Assembly (NCBI GenBank): GCA_902779645.1
Contig: CACZCH010000009.1
Location: 4,844-68,843 of the forward strand
Source: an uncultured bacterium
GTDB taxonomy: Bacteria > Cyanobacteriota > Vampirovibrionia > Gastranaerophilales > Gastranaerophilaceae
Length of the DNA: 64,000 nucleotides
Reading direction: 5' to 3'
Made by a program: the position numbers and the translations under genes. A model generated the notes under the pieces. The model saw only the letters and a list, made by a program, of their open reading frames with translations. It was not told the DNA's origin and made no database searches. Shown in pieces: positions 26,404-33,858 of the stretch. How positions within the stretch are numbered: the first letter of the stretch is position 1; each line of letters starts with the position of its first letter.

Positions 26404-27350
26404 TCATCTTCCTCATACTCATCTCTTAGGTTTTTGGCTTCATTTTTTAAAAACACTGAATAACTCGGTAATGAGAGGACTTCATCCAAAATATCTCTTC
26501 CAATTAAGTTATATAAAGCAATCAAAGCGTTGCGTTGGACTTCTTCATCTTCATCTTTAAGAGCTGTTCTGATTAGCTCGGGAGCTTCTGCATACTCACT
26601 GTTCATAAGTGCTTCGATTGTATTAATTCTTACCATAGGTGAAGAATCCATTAAAGATGTTTTATATACGTGCAGAACCTTCGAGCTGTTTATATTTAAT
26701 TTACCTAAAGCTTCAACTATTTTTTCTTTAAGAAATGAAAATTTGTCAATTAATCCCTGCTTTGCTTCCATTATAGATACAAGCGGGTCGATTGCTCCGG
26801 TATCACCCAATAGCCCGAGTGCAAAAACTGCAGACTCTTTGACATAAACAGACTTTTCGTCTTCATCTTTTACAACATCGATGAGAGGTGCAACTGCGTA
26901 TTTGTCGCCGATTCTCCCGAGTGAATCTGCACAAGCAAGTCTTAACTTGTAATTTTCGTTTTTATTATTCAAGCAATACAGCAATGCTCCGACTGTCGAA
27001 GTATCCTTATAATTTGAGATAGCCCTTGCGCATAATACACGGAGATTTATTAAATCATCTGAATCATCTGATTCTATACTTTTTAATAAGAGAATATTCA
27101 ATAATGTTGATAGAATTTGTGATGATTTGTGCGAATCTGATAATTTTATTATACTTGATAAGATTTCATAATCTTTTATATTAACCAGAAGGTAATTGTA
27201 TATATCAGATAATTCTGAATCGTTATAATATTCTTCGTACTGCGCAATATGTTGCAGAATAACAGATGGCGGGTTAATCTCAACACCCAAATCATTTAAT
27301 ATTTCACTTAAATTTAACCCCTTGCTTTCCACAAGTTTAAGATACAGCAA
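26400..27350 (-). CDS. HEAT repeat protein upstream of queC
   Basis: The 316-residue soluble protein contains PBS-lyase-type HEAT repeats, clearest at about 120-240: NYKLRLACADSLGRIGDKYA, YVKESAVFALGLLGDTGAID, then MVRINTIEALMNSEYA and EVQRNALIALYNLIGRD. Such proteins bind other proteins; no enzymatic residue is visible. The frame opens with TTG at 27350 with no Shine-Dalgarno site, close behind a TATAAC box, so the exact start is uncertain (a GTG lies six codons in). It leads the queC-DUF366-SPOR run. Confidence 0.8.
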   Translation of the reverse strand: MLYLKLVESKGLNLSEILNDLGVEINPPSVILQHIAQYEEYYNDSELSDIYNYLLVNIKDYEILSSIIKLSDSHKSSQILSTLLNILLLKSIESDDSDDLINLRVLCARAISNYKDTSTVGALLYCLNNKNENYKLRLACADSLGRIGDKYAVAPLIDVVKDEDEKSVYVKESAVFALGLLGDTGAIDPLVSIMEAKQGLIDKFSFLKEKIVEALGKLNINSSKVLHVYKTSLMDSSPMVRINTIEALMNSEYAEAPELIRTALKDEDEEVQRNALIALYNLIGRDILDEVLSLPSYSVFLKNEAKNLRDEYEEDE

Positions 27351-27404
27351 AATAGTTATATTTGCAATAATATTAGATATTCTGGGGAGTATTCATATTT
27401 TTTT

Positions 27405-27423
27405 CCTTAACAAAACTTTACAA
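27405..27423. promoter_or_regulatory. 19-bp operator-like element, one degenerate half
   Basis: CCTTAA-CAAAACT-TTACAA keeps the spacer and one half-site of the elements at 27775 and 31697. It ends 35 bases before TACTTT of promoter B. Confidence 0.5.
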
Positions 27424-27438
27424 TATTGGCAAAAAAAG

Positions 27439-27477
27439 GCAATTTCTGAAAAGTGAAATACTTTATATATATACAAA
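27439..27477 (+). promoter_or_regulatory. shared-motif promoter, copy B
   Basis: GCAATT, 14 bases, then TACTTTATATATATACAAAG. The 67-aa gene starts 21 bp further on. Confidence 0.8.
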
Positions 27478-27498
27478 GGTATTTTATAAGGAGTAATA

Positions 27499-27702
27499 AT
27501 GAAAGAAGAAGAATTAAATGCTACAATGTCCGTAATAGCTGATCCGATTAATAATGTATATAAATTAGATTCAAGGCAAGCTGTTGAAGAGATTCAGAGA
27601 ATTTGCAGAATTTTTGAAATTTCTGACAGACAGGCAAACAAGCACAGAATGCTTTCTATTAAGAATTTAGCAACATTCAGATTAGTTTTAAGCAACAATT
27701 AA
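27499..27702 (+). CDS. 67-aa helical protein of the shared-promoter regulon
   Basis: The small soluble protein is predicted helical through most of its length (SRQAVEEIQRICRIFEIS, then QANKHRMLSIKNLATF). It has no signal peptide or known domain. AAGGAGT seven bases upstream of the ATG is a strong ribosome binding site, and promoter B and a strong terminator bracket it as a single-gene unit. Size and composition would suit a chaperone or regulator for neighbouring regulon products, but that is a guess. Confidence 0.75.
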   Translation: MKEEELNATMSVIADPINNVYKLDSRQAVEEIQRICRIFEISDRQANKHRMLSIKNLATFRLVLSNN

Positions 27703-27723
27703 CAGTTGAGATAATAGTTTTGT

Positions 27724-27751
27724 AAATCCTGCACTTTGTGCAGGATTTTTT
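27724..27751 (+). terminator. terminator after the 67-aa gene
   Basis: AAATCCTGCAC and GTGCAGGATTT form an 11-bp perfect stem with a TTT loop, followed by Ts. Confidence 0.93.
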
Positions 27752-27774
27752 AATATATATAATTTGTTACATTA

Positions 27775-27793
27775 TTGTAAAGTTTTGTAACAA
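27775..27793. promoter_or_regulatory. 19-bp operator-like inverted repeat
   Basis: TTGTAA-AGTTTTG-TAACAA, identical in sequence to the minus strand of 31697-31715. It ends 34 bases before TACTTT of promoter C. Confidence 0.7.
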
Positions 27794-27807
27794 AAATAAA
27801 AGAATGT

Positions 27808-27846
27808 GAAATTCGATATTTTTTAAATACTTTATATATATGTAAG
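27808..27846 (+). promoter_or_regulatory. shared-motif promoter, copy C
   Basis: GAAATT, 14 bases, then TACTTTATATATATGTAAG. The next gene starts 20 bp downstream. Confidence 0.8.
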
Positions 27847-27866
27847 ATAAAAAAAGGTATAAGAAA

Positions 27867-28307
27867 ATGTCAACAGCAGCACAATTAGGAACATTATTAA
27901 ATACTCAAGCGGATCTTAACTACTACACTATGCAGCTTAACTTCTGGTCTGCTAAATACGATGCAAACAGTGAAAAGTTACAAAAGCAAGTATCTTATGA
28001 AACGAAGTGGGAAAACGCTTTTGAATCTGCTATTGATAATACCAGAGAACTTACTGCATCATGCAACGGAAAAAGCATAAAAGTAGCAGTCAATAATACA
28101 AATGAAGAATTAGCTGACAAATACGCACATGCAAAAGTTGCACAATATGATGAAGAATTATCATTAGAGTTAGCTGAATTAGATGTTGAATACGATACAA
28201 TGAAAACTATGTATGAAGCACTTGTTACAGAACTTCAAGCACAAAAAGAAAGCGAAAAACAATCTACTGCAACATCTGCTCAAGATACACACTTATTACA
28301 ATCATAA
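27867..28307 (+). CDS. 146-aa coiled-coil protein of the shared-promoter regulon
   Basis: The acidic, soluble protein is nearly all helical. Residues 15-60 and 85-130 have heptad-like spacing (MQLNFWSAKYDANSEKLQKQ; VAQYDEELSLELAELDVEY), and the Gln/Ser/Thr-rich C terminus is probably disordered. There is no signal peptide and no Cys-rich or catalytic motif except one Cys in ELTASCNGKS. The size and hairpin-like helices recall type III needle or early substrates, but I cannot show homology. Only a weak AAAGG-type binding site precedes the ATG. It converges with folD, ten bases apart. Confidence 0.72.
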   Translation: MSTAAQLGTLLNTQADLNYYTMQLNFWSAKYDANSEKLQKQVSYETKWENAFESAIDNTRELTASCNGKSIKVAVNNTNEELADKYAHAKVAQYDEELSLELAELDVEYDTMKTMYEALVTELQAQKESEKQSTATSAQDTHLLQS

Positions 28308-28317
28308 GAGAGATAAA

Positions 28318-29142
28318 TCAATATACCTTAGACGAATTGTACATCAAAGAAGCTATCGTCATAGGACCTACCCCTCCCGGTACAGGAGTTATAAATTCGC
28401 AAGACGGAGATACAAAATCAAAATCTACGTCACCGGTAAGTTTACCGTCGGCACCTTTATATATGCCTACGTCAATAACAACAGAATTTTTCTTAACCAT
28501 CTTACATCTTACAATTTTTTTACCCACCGCAGATACAACGATATCCGCGGTTTTTATTATTTCATCCAAATTAGGTGTATATGAATGGCAAGTTGTTACA
28601 GTAGCATTTCTCTTTAACAGCATTTGCGACATAGGCTTGCCAACAATATTCGAACGACCGATAACAACAGCATGTTTCCCTTCTATGCCTATATTGTATT
28701 CGTCTAATAGCATAATAATCCCTTGCGGGGTTGCAGGATAAAAATATGGTTCTATCCCGACAGCGAGCTTGCCAACGTTTAAAGGATGAAAGCCGTCAAC
28801 ATCTTTTTGCGGAGAGATTGCTTCAATAACTTTATTTTTATCAATATGTTCCGGTAACGGAAGCTGAACCAAAATTCCGGTTACGCTTTTATCATTATTT
28901 AGTTCTTCAATTTTTGACAGCAGTTCTTCCTCTGTTACATTTACTCCGAATTCAATAACAGTGGATTTAATACCGACCTCTTCTGCAGTTTTTTTCTTGT
29001 TGTTTACATAAATTCTGCTTGCCGGATTGTCACCTACTAAGATTACAACCAAATGAGGTGTAATAGAGAGCTTTTCTACTCTTTCTTTAACAATAGATAA
29101 TATTTTTGATGAAACTTTTTTCCCGTCTAAAATTACTGTCAT
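28318..29142 (-). CDS. folD: FolD, methylenetetrahydrofolate dehydrogenase/cyclohydrolase
   Basis: The 274-residue enzyme interconverts 5,10-methylene-THF and 10-formyl-THF with NADP(H). Family signatures are intact: VTGILVQLPLPEHID in the active-site loop, VIGRSNIVGKPMSQML for nucleotide binding, and PGGVGPMTIASLM at the C terminus. The catalytic Lys is in the YVNNKKKTAEEVGI segment. GTAGGAG precedes the ATG. The 5' region (29143-29250) has no recognisable riboswitch. Confidence 0.95.
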   Translation of the reverse strand: MTVILDGKKVSSKILSIVKERVEKLSITPHLVVILVGDNPASRIYVNNKKKTAEEVGIKSTVIEFGVNVTEEELLSKIEELNNDKSVTGILVQLPLPEHIDKNKVIEAISPQKDVDGFHPLNVGKLAVGIEPYFYPATPQGIIMLLDEYNIGIEGKHAVVIGRSNIVGKPMSQMLLKRNATVTTCHSYTPNLDEIIKTADIVVSAVGKKIVRCKMVKKNSVVIDVGIYKGADGKLTGDVDFDFVSPSCEFITPVPGGVGPMTIASLMYNSSKVY

Positions 29143-29254
29143 TAAAAATTCTCCTACTGCTTTCCTGTCGTCTTGAGATCCGTTAAAACCGTAAAGACCC
29201 AGCTTATTAATAATTGTTTTTATTTTATTTTCTCTTATTATTCTTTTTTATTGG

Positions 29255-29288
29255 CTGGATTCTTACGCGCTGGCGCGTTCAGAATGAC
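29255..29288. repeat. dispersed palindromic repeat fragment
   Basis: GGATTCTTACGCGC-TG-GCGCGTTCAGAATGACA has an inner ACGCGC/GCGCGT stem inside GATTCT/AGAATG-type arms. A related but decayed copy lies at about 1430-1520. It sits between folD and the CooC-like gene. Confidence 0.45.
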
Positions 29289-29295
29289 AGTTAAT

Positions 29296-30057
29296 TTATA
29301 GTTTACTTACATTCTCCTGAGGTAAGTTAAGTCTGAAATAGAACTGTTTAACAGCTTCCTCGACAACTTCTGATTCCCAATCTGCCGTACCATCAGCTAA
29401 ATTATCATCATAAGGAATTGCTCCAAGAATATCCAGCTCTTCCTCTTTCATTGTTTTATAAACTGAATCCAAATCTTGATTATTAACCTTGTTTACAACA
29501 ACTCCAAGCTGTCCGCCATCAGCGTGTTTTGTTGAAAATTCAGCAATACGCTTAGTCAGTTTAACAGATTCAATTGTCGGATTAGCAACTATAAGTGCTA
29601 AATCAATATTTGTTTCGACAAGTTGATTTAAGTATTTTAAATCAAACTCACAGTCAAACAGAACAAAATCATACCTTTCTATAAGTTTCTGACAAGCATC
29701 ATTTATTTGAGCAGTAATAGGACATCTGCAATCTTTTGCACCAACAAACCATGAAACAATAATATCGACATTGTCATTAATAGGAACCAGAATATCTTCA
29801 ATTGCCCATTCTACGAAATCGTGTTTAGACATTCCTTCCGGTATGCCTGTCTTGTATTCGTGTTTTCCGCTTCTAATACCGTATATTGTGTTTCTGATAT
29901 CCATTCCGAATGAATGAGCAAGCTCAGCTGTCAGATCATTATCAAAAAGCAGTATTGATTTTTCAGGAAACATTTCCTGCAAGACATTTAAGAATGCTTT
30001 AGTTATTGTAGTTTTACCGCTTCCGCTTTTCCCTGTGATTGCTATTTTTACAGTCAA
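29296..30057 (-). CDS. CooC/MinD-type P-loop ATPase
   Basis: The 253-residue protein starts with a deviant Walker A, GKSGSGKTT (9-17), with the extra Lys10 typical of the SIMIBI/MinD class. It then has LLFDNDLTAELAHSFG (switch region) and YDFVLFDCEFD. A Cys-Arg-Cys pair (110-112) matches the CxC that binds metal in the nickel-insertion ATPase CooC. Metal or metallocofactor delivery is therefore plausible, but no CO dehydrogenase or other nickel enzyme is in the window. The start is TTG with GAGAGGT upstream. The C-terminal LPQEN region is short and polar. Confidence 0.75.
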   Translation of the reverse strand: MTVKIAITGKSGSGKTTITKAFLNVLQEMFPEKSILLFDNDLTAELAHSFGMDIRNTIYGIRSGKHEYKTGIPEGMSKHDFVEWAIEDILVPINDNVDIIVSWFVGAKDCRCPITAQINDACQKLIERYDFVLFDCEFDLKYLNQLVETNIDLALIVANPTIESVKLTKRIAEFSTKHADGGQLGVVVNKVNNQDLDSVYKTMKEEELDILGAIPYDDNLADGTADWESEVVEEAVKQFYFRLNLPQENVSKL

Positions 30058-30198
30058 ATTAGTTACCTCTCTGAATTGATTTTATCATAAATATATACAT
30101 TATGATAAAAAGTTATTATTGATTAATAATACAAATCACTATTGCCTTATAGATGAATTAATGCTAGACTTAATATCAAGGATAATGGAGTGTGTGTT

Positions 30199-30393
30199 AT
30201 GGGTTTAACGAGCGAGGATGTTGTAACTGATATTTTAATTAATCGCGAAATACTAAAGCGTGAAGATTCACCTGATATTTATGATAATAAGTCTCAATAT
30301 TCAACTAACCCCAATTATGATTTAACCCGCTATTTAAACAACAAAAAGCCCGAACCAAGCAGATTCGGGGCTAAGTATATCTTTGTTAAATAA
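30199..30393 (+). CDS. 64-aa hypothetical protein
   Basis: I take ATG at 30199 because GGAG lies eight bases upstream; an earlier GTG (30190) overlaps that GGAG. The product is polar, starts MGLTSEDVVTDILINREI and ends SRFGAKYIFVK, with no domain I know. Codons near its end contain the hairpin that serves as terminator for the convergent Gly-rich gene, so the 3' end is under double constraint. It could be an RNA-level feature and not a protein. Confidence 0.5.
   Translation: MGLTSEDVVTDILINREILKREDSPDIYDNKSQYSTNPNYDLTRYLNNKKPEPSRFGAKYIFVK
30342..30372 (-). terminator. terminator of the Gly-rich gene, inside a convergent gene
   Basis: On the minus strand AGCCCCGAATC pairs with GGTTCGGGCT (loop TGCTT), followed by TTTTTG. 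It lies 44 bp past the stop at 30416 and within the coding region of the gene at 30199-30393. Confidence 0.8.
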
Positions 30394-30415
30394 GACTTTA
30401 TAGTAAAGTGTTAAA

Positions 30416-31621
30416 TTAAGACTGCTTTTTCTTTTTTTCTTCGTATCCAATTGCCGGTTTTGAATCCTCTCTGATTGCCCATTCATCGTTTTCATTGTTT
30501 ATGTAATATTCAGTGCCAACTTTAACATCAGTTAGTGCGACATCATTATTGTTTTTATCTTTTCCTGTAACACCTTCCGATGACAATAGTGTAACAGTTG
30601 CTTTATTACTGTTTTCAAACTTAAATGACAATGTGTGCTTACCACCGTCTTGTACTACAACTTTATATGTACCATCGTCTTGTTTTTCAATTTCTCCAAC
30701 TATAGTACCTGATATAGTTTGCGATTGTCTAGCTCTTGTTAAACCTGTATTTTTACAGAATTGGATTTTAAGTCCGCTTTGTTTCGCAAGTAAAAGCTCT
30801 TTATAATTTCTTGGAACTTTAACTGCTATAGCTTTACCTGATGAATCCTTTACGATTCTGTTACCAAGTTGCTGTATTGCTTCCTCTGGTTTTAGAGCAT
30901 TAATTTTCTGCTCTAAAGTTAGGTTTTGCGGTGGTACTACACCTTTATTGACATTTGAATTATTGTTTCCGTCATTAATCGGTTTAGGAACTTTTTCAAC
31001 AAATTTACCATCTTTAAATTCTAAACCGCTAGCCTCAGCTATGTCTTTTACGTGGCTTAATAAATGCTCATATTGTGTTGTATCAGAATTTTTCTTTATA
31101 TCATCTTGTTTTGAATAAGCACCTGATATATCATCATATAATTTTTGTAATTGGTCTTTTGTAGCAGGAGACTTTAATTTTTCAACTTCTATTGTATATT
31201 TAGCTATAATATCTGTATCCTTATTATCAATTACTTTTTCAACTATTTTTTCTTTTACTTTTGCTTCTTTTTCTTTGCCGCCGGCACCGTCAGCTCTTGA
31301 ACCGCCGCCAAAGCCGCCCCAGCCGCCGAGCATCGGGAATCCTCCGAAGCCGAATCCGCCGCCAAACATACCGCCCATGGGGAAGCCAAAGCCCATTCCT
31401 CCGCCGAACAGTCCGCCAAATAAATTCATTAAGCCTGCGCCAAGTCCCATTCCGAAACCGCCAAGCAGACCGCCCCAAAAGCTGCCACCACACATCGTAC
31501 CACCGTTAAAGTTGTATGTGGTATTAAATATGCTGTTTCCGTAGCTGCTTCCACTGTTATTGTGAAACATGTGATAGTGTTTGTAAGCACTGTGGCAATG
31601 AATTCTGGGGACATTTACCAT
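30416..31621 (-). CDS. 401-aa Gly-rich protein of the shared-promoter regulon
   Basis: The first 45 residues are His/Asn/Tyr-rich, with several His (HCHSAYKHYHMFHNN). Residues 46-108 are a glycine-rich hydrophobic repeat (GGLLGG, FGGGMGFG, GGMFGGG). Residues 115-205 are charged and helical, and 285-395 form a beta-rich domain in which SGTIVGEIEKQDDGTYKVVV and HTLSFKFENSNKATVTLL look like a small beta barrel. There is no signal peptide. The architecture of a Gly-rich hydrophobic stretch followed by coiled coil recalls type III translocators, though I cannot show homology. Promoter D and an operator lie upstream. Its antisense strand is open and Pro-rich because of the Gly codons. Confidence 0.75.
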   Translation of the reverse strand: MVNVPRIHCHSAYKHYHMFHNNSGSSYGNSIFNTTYNFNGGTMCGGSFWGGLLGGFGMGLGAGLMNLFGGLFGGGMGFGFPMGGMFGGGFGFGGFPMLGGWGGFGGGSRADGAGGKEKEAKVKEKIVEKVIDNKDTDIIAKYTIEVEKLKSPATKDQLQKLYDDISGAYSKQDDIKKNSDTTQYEHLLSHVKDIAEASGLEFKDGKFVEKVPKPINDGNNNSNVNKGVVPPQNLTLEQKINALKPEEAIQQLGNRIVKDSSGKAIAVKVPRNYKELLLAKQSGLKIQFCKNTGLTRARQSQTISGTIVGEIEKQDDGTYKVVVQDGGKHTLSFKFENSNKATVTLLSSEGVTGKDKNNNDVALTDVKVGTEYYINNENDEWAIREDSKPAIGYEEKKKKQS

Positions 31622-31643
31622 AATTTATACCTCATATTTATAC

Positions 31644-31682
31644 ATCTTATATATATAAAGTATTTATATGTGGCTTAATTTC
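31644..31682 (-). promoter_or_regulatory. shared-motif promoter, copy D
   Basis: On the minus strand GAAATT (31682-31677) is followed by 14 bases and TACTTTATATATATAAGAT, 22 bp before the ATG at 31621. Confidence 0.8.
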
Positions 31683-31696
31683 AGTATTATGGTAAT

Positions 31697-31715
31697 TTGT
31701 TACAAAACTTTACAA
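31697..31715. promoter_or_regulatory. 19-bp operator-like inverted repeat
   Basis: TTGTTA-CAAAACT-TTACAA, the reverse complement of the element at 27775. It lies 34 bases upstream of TACTTT of promoter D. Confidence 0.7.
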
Positions 31716-31723
31716 TACATAAT

Positions 31724-31759
31724 AAAAAATGCCCTCAACTAATATTGAGGACATTTTTT
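31724..31759 (-). terminator. terminator after rpmB
   Basis: CCTCAA and TTGAGG pair, extended by CATTTTT/AAAAATG with one mismatch. It is about 15 bp past the rpmB stop. Confidence 0.85.
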
Positions 31760-31774
31760 GTTGTAAATACTTTA

Positions 31775-31969
31775 TTATACAGCTTTTTGAACTTTTCCGG
31801 CTCTTAAGCAAGATGTACAAACACATTTTTTTACTGCGTGACCGTTAGCATCCAAAACTCTTATCTCTTGTAAGTTTGGTGATTGTCTTTTAACGATTTG
31901 TTTGTGTGAGAAAGTCAGCTTTGCTGCCTTTAAATCACCTTTTCCGCATATTTCACATTTTTTAGCCAT
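31775..31969 (-). CDS. rpmB: 50S ribosomal protein L28
   Basis: The 64-residue ribosomal protein begins MAKKCEICGK and retains a zinc-type Cys set (Cys5, Cys8, Cys51, Cys54), so it is the C+ form of L28. The conserved AKLTFSHKQIVKRQSPNLQ segment is present. It binds 23S rRNA in the large subunit. It forms a single-gene unit with its own terminator. Confidence 0.95.
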   Translation of the reverse strand: MAKKCEICGKGDLKAAKLTFSHKQIVKRQSPNLQEIRVLDANGHAVKKCVCTSCLRAGKVQKAV

Positions 31970-32048
31970 AATTCTATTCCTTCTTTCTAATCTAGTGTAT
32001 TTCTAGTCTAACTCAAACCATTTTATTAATCAAGTAGTCAAGAATTAT

Positions 32049-32576
32049 TTAGTAATCAGATTGTTCGTAATCATCTTCATCTCTTAGAGAAGACAAATCT
32101 GAAGCGTAAGTTGTATCAAAATCTTCAGGTAAATTTTCATTATCCGGCCAAACAGTATCTTCGTCGAATCTGCACGCACTCATATTCTCAGCAGCTGAAA
32201 AATCAGAATTTGTTAAATCGGCACTTTGGAAGATAGCTCCAGCTAAGTCTGCATCAGAAAAGTTGCCGAAATCAACAGTTGCATAGCTAAAATCAGTACC
32301 GTTTAATACAGATTCCGCAAAAGAGCACTCAATCAGATTTGCTCTGGTAAAATCAACGGATGTTAAATCACACCCTTCAAAGCTTACATTAGTTAAATGT
32401 GAATCAGCAAATGTTGATGATGTTAAATCCGAATTGTAAAAATCAGCGCCTTCAACATTTATATTGGAAAAATCAGTCTCTGATAAATCGGCACCGCCTT
32501 TTATGCTCTTAATCTCTTGGTTAAAAGCTTCTACATCAGATGATAATAAATTTGCCAATTCTTCTTTTGATAACAT
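32049..32576 (-). CDS. pentapeptide repeat protein
   Basis: The 175-residue protein contains about 18 consecutive pentapeptides of the A(D/N)LxX type between residues 30 and 130, for example ADLSETDFSNINVEGADFYN. They should fold as a right-handed quadrilateral beta helix. The ends are acidic and helical. Such proteins are abundant in cyanobacteria and mostly of unknown function; some mimic DNA and bind gyrase. It is the last gene of the HD-GYP/TPR/regulator operon, ten bases after the preceding stop, with AGGAGA before the ATG. Confidence 0.88.
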   Translation of the reverse strand: MLSKEELANLLSSDVEAFNQEIKSIKGGADLSETDFSNINVEGADFYNSDLTSSTFADSHLTNVSFEGCDLTSVDFTRANLIECSFAESVLNGTDFSYATVDFGNFSDADLAGAIFQSADLTNSDFSAAENMSACRFDEDTVWPDNENLPEDFDTTYASDLSSLRDEDDYEQSDY

Positions 32577-32585
32577 ATTATTCTC

Positions 32586-33212
32586 CTAGTTAATTAAATT
32601 TATTTCCATTGCTAAAAGTACTGCTTGAGTTCTGTTTGAAACTTTAAGTTTTTTAAAAATACTGTTTAAATGAGTCTTAACGGTAACATCTTGTACACAT
32701 AGTTCATTTGCGATTTCTTGATTGCTTGCACCTTTGGCAACAAGTGATAAAACTTCTTTTTCCTTTGGTGTTAATGCATCAATATTAACATCTTTATTTA
32801 TTTTTTTCTCACTTTTTTTCGCAGATTCTGCCTGCCATTTGCTTCGTCTTAGCACAGCTTCGATTCTGGCAAGCAAATTTGGTAGTATAAACGGTTTAAC
32901 AATATAATCATCTGCACCAATCTTTAAACCTGATACAACTTTTTGATCTTCACTTACTGCTGTAATCATAATTACAGGTATATGTTCAGTTTTTGAATTT
33001 TTTCTTATAGCTTTTAATGTGTCCCAGCCGTCCATATTAGGCATCATTACATCAAGCAGTACCAAATCGTAATGGTTATTTTCATTACCGAGTTTTTTCA
33101 ATGCTTCAATACCGTCTTCTGCAACAGAAACATCATAACCGTACATAGGTAATGCGTCTTTCAGAAATTTTGGATTATCATCTACTACTAAAATTGATGC
33201 GATTCCGTCCAT
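32586..33212 (-). CDS. response regulator with LuxR-type HTH
   Basis: The 208-residue protein has a receiver domain (about 5-125) with Asp11/Asp12, phospho-acceptor Asp54 in LVLLDVMMPNMDGW and Lys in DDYIVKPF. A LuxR/NarL-type helix-turn-helix fills about 146-203 (LTPKEKEVLSLVAKGASNQE ... VKTHLNSIFKKL). The receiver looks like the OmpR class while the output is NarL-type. Its ATG follows the stop of the other regulator by one base, so they are translationally coupled. No sensor kinase is in the operon. Confidence 0.92.
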   Translation of the reverse strand: MDGIASILVVDDNPKFLKDALPMYGYDVSVAEDGIEALKKLGNENNHYDLVLLDVMMPNMDGWDTLKAIRKNSKTEHIPVIMITAVSEDQKVVSGLKIGADDYIVKPFILPNLLARIEAVLRRSKWQAESAKKSEKKINKDVNIDALTPKEKEVLSLVAKGASNQEIANELCVQDVTVKTHLNSIFKKLKVSNRTQAVLLAMEINLIN

Positions 33213-33213
33213 A

Positions 33214-33858
33214 TTATACCAATCTTTCTTTTAAAGCTTTTAAAGCAGCTTGTAATCTGTCATCAACTTCAAGCTTTTGTAATATACTTGCAACGTGAGC
33301 TTTTGTCGTATTTATACTTACAAATAGCTCATTCGCGATTTCATTATTACTGTATCCTTCGGTTATTAGTTTTAAAATTTGTGCTTCTCTTGAAGTTAAA
33401 CCATAATCTCTATCAGGCTTAGGTATAACTGTTTGTGATTTTGTTGCAGCTTGAAGCACTATGTGTGAAATTGCAGGGTCAAACCATGCGGCACCGTCTA
33501 AAACAGATTGAATTACCTGAACCAGTCTTTTAGGATTTATCTCTTTTGAACAGTAAGCATTTGCACCTGCTTTAAGTGTATTTAAAACTTCTTGCTCATC
33601 ATTGTGTGAAGTTAAAATGACAATCTTAATATCTTTATTGAATTCTTTAATTTTTTGAGTTGCCTCAATACCATTCATGCCCGGAAGTCCTAAGTCCATA
33701 ATAATTAAATCAACGGGGCTTTCCTTAACAATCTCAATAGCTCTTTCCGCTGATTCAGCCTCATAAATAGTTTTTACAAAATCGTAAGACTCAAAAGCCG
33801 TTTTCAAGCCGAATCTGGTTAATTCATGATCTTCTACAATTAAAACATTAGTTTCCAT
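33214..33858 (-). CDS. NarL/FixJ-family response regulator
   Basis: Starting at METNVLIVEDHE (33858), the protein has 214 residues. The receiver has Asp10, phospho-acceptor Asp55 in LIIMDLGLPGMNG, Thr in VILTSHND and Lys105. The LuxR-type HTH (about 150-205) contains LTSREAQILKLITEGYSNNE. A longer frame begins 15 codons earlier (33903), but that lies inside the TPR gene and has no binding site. With the chosen start it overlaps the TPR gene by 11 bases, in keeping with translational coupling. It probably controls transcription in response to a distant kinase. Confidence 0.9.
   Translation of the reverse strand: METNVLIVEDHELTRFGLKTAFESYDFVKTIYEAESAERAIEIVKESPVDLIIMDLGLPGMNGIEATQKIKEFNKDIKIVILTSHNDEQEVLNTLKAGANAYCSKEINPKRLVQVIQSVLDGAAWFDPAISHIVLQAATKSQTVIPKPDRDYGLTSREAQILKLITEGYSNNEIANELFVSINTTKAHVASILQKLEVDDRLQAALKALKERLV

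Noticed and set aside
29143-29250. N-terminal extension of folD or a folate-type riboswitch
   Set aside because: A frame upstream of the ATG is open but has no start codon, and no known riboswitch pattern is recognisable; AGGAG directly before the ATG supports the short form.
31261-31544. Pro-rich frames antisense to the Gly-rich gene
   Set aside because: They are the complement of glycine codons (GGN/NCC) and have no promoter or binding site.
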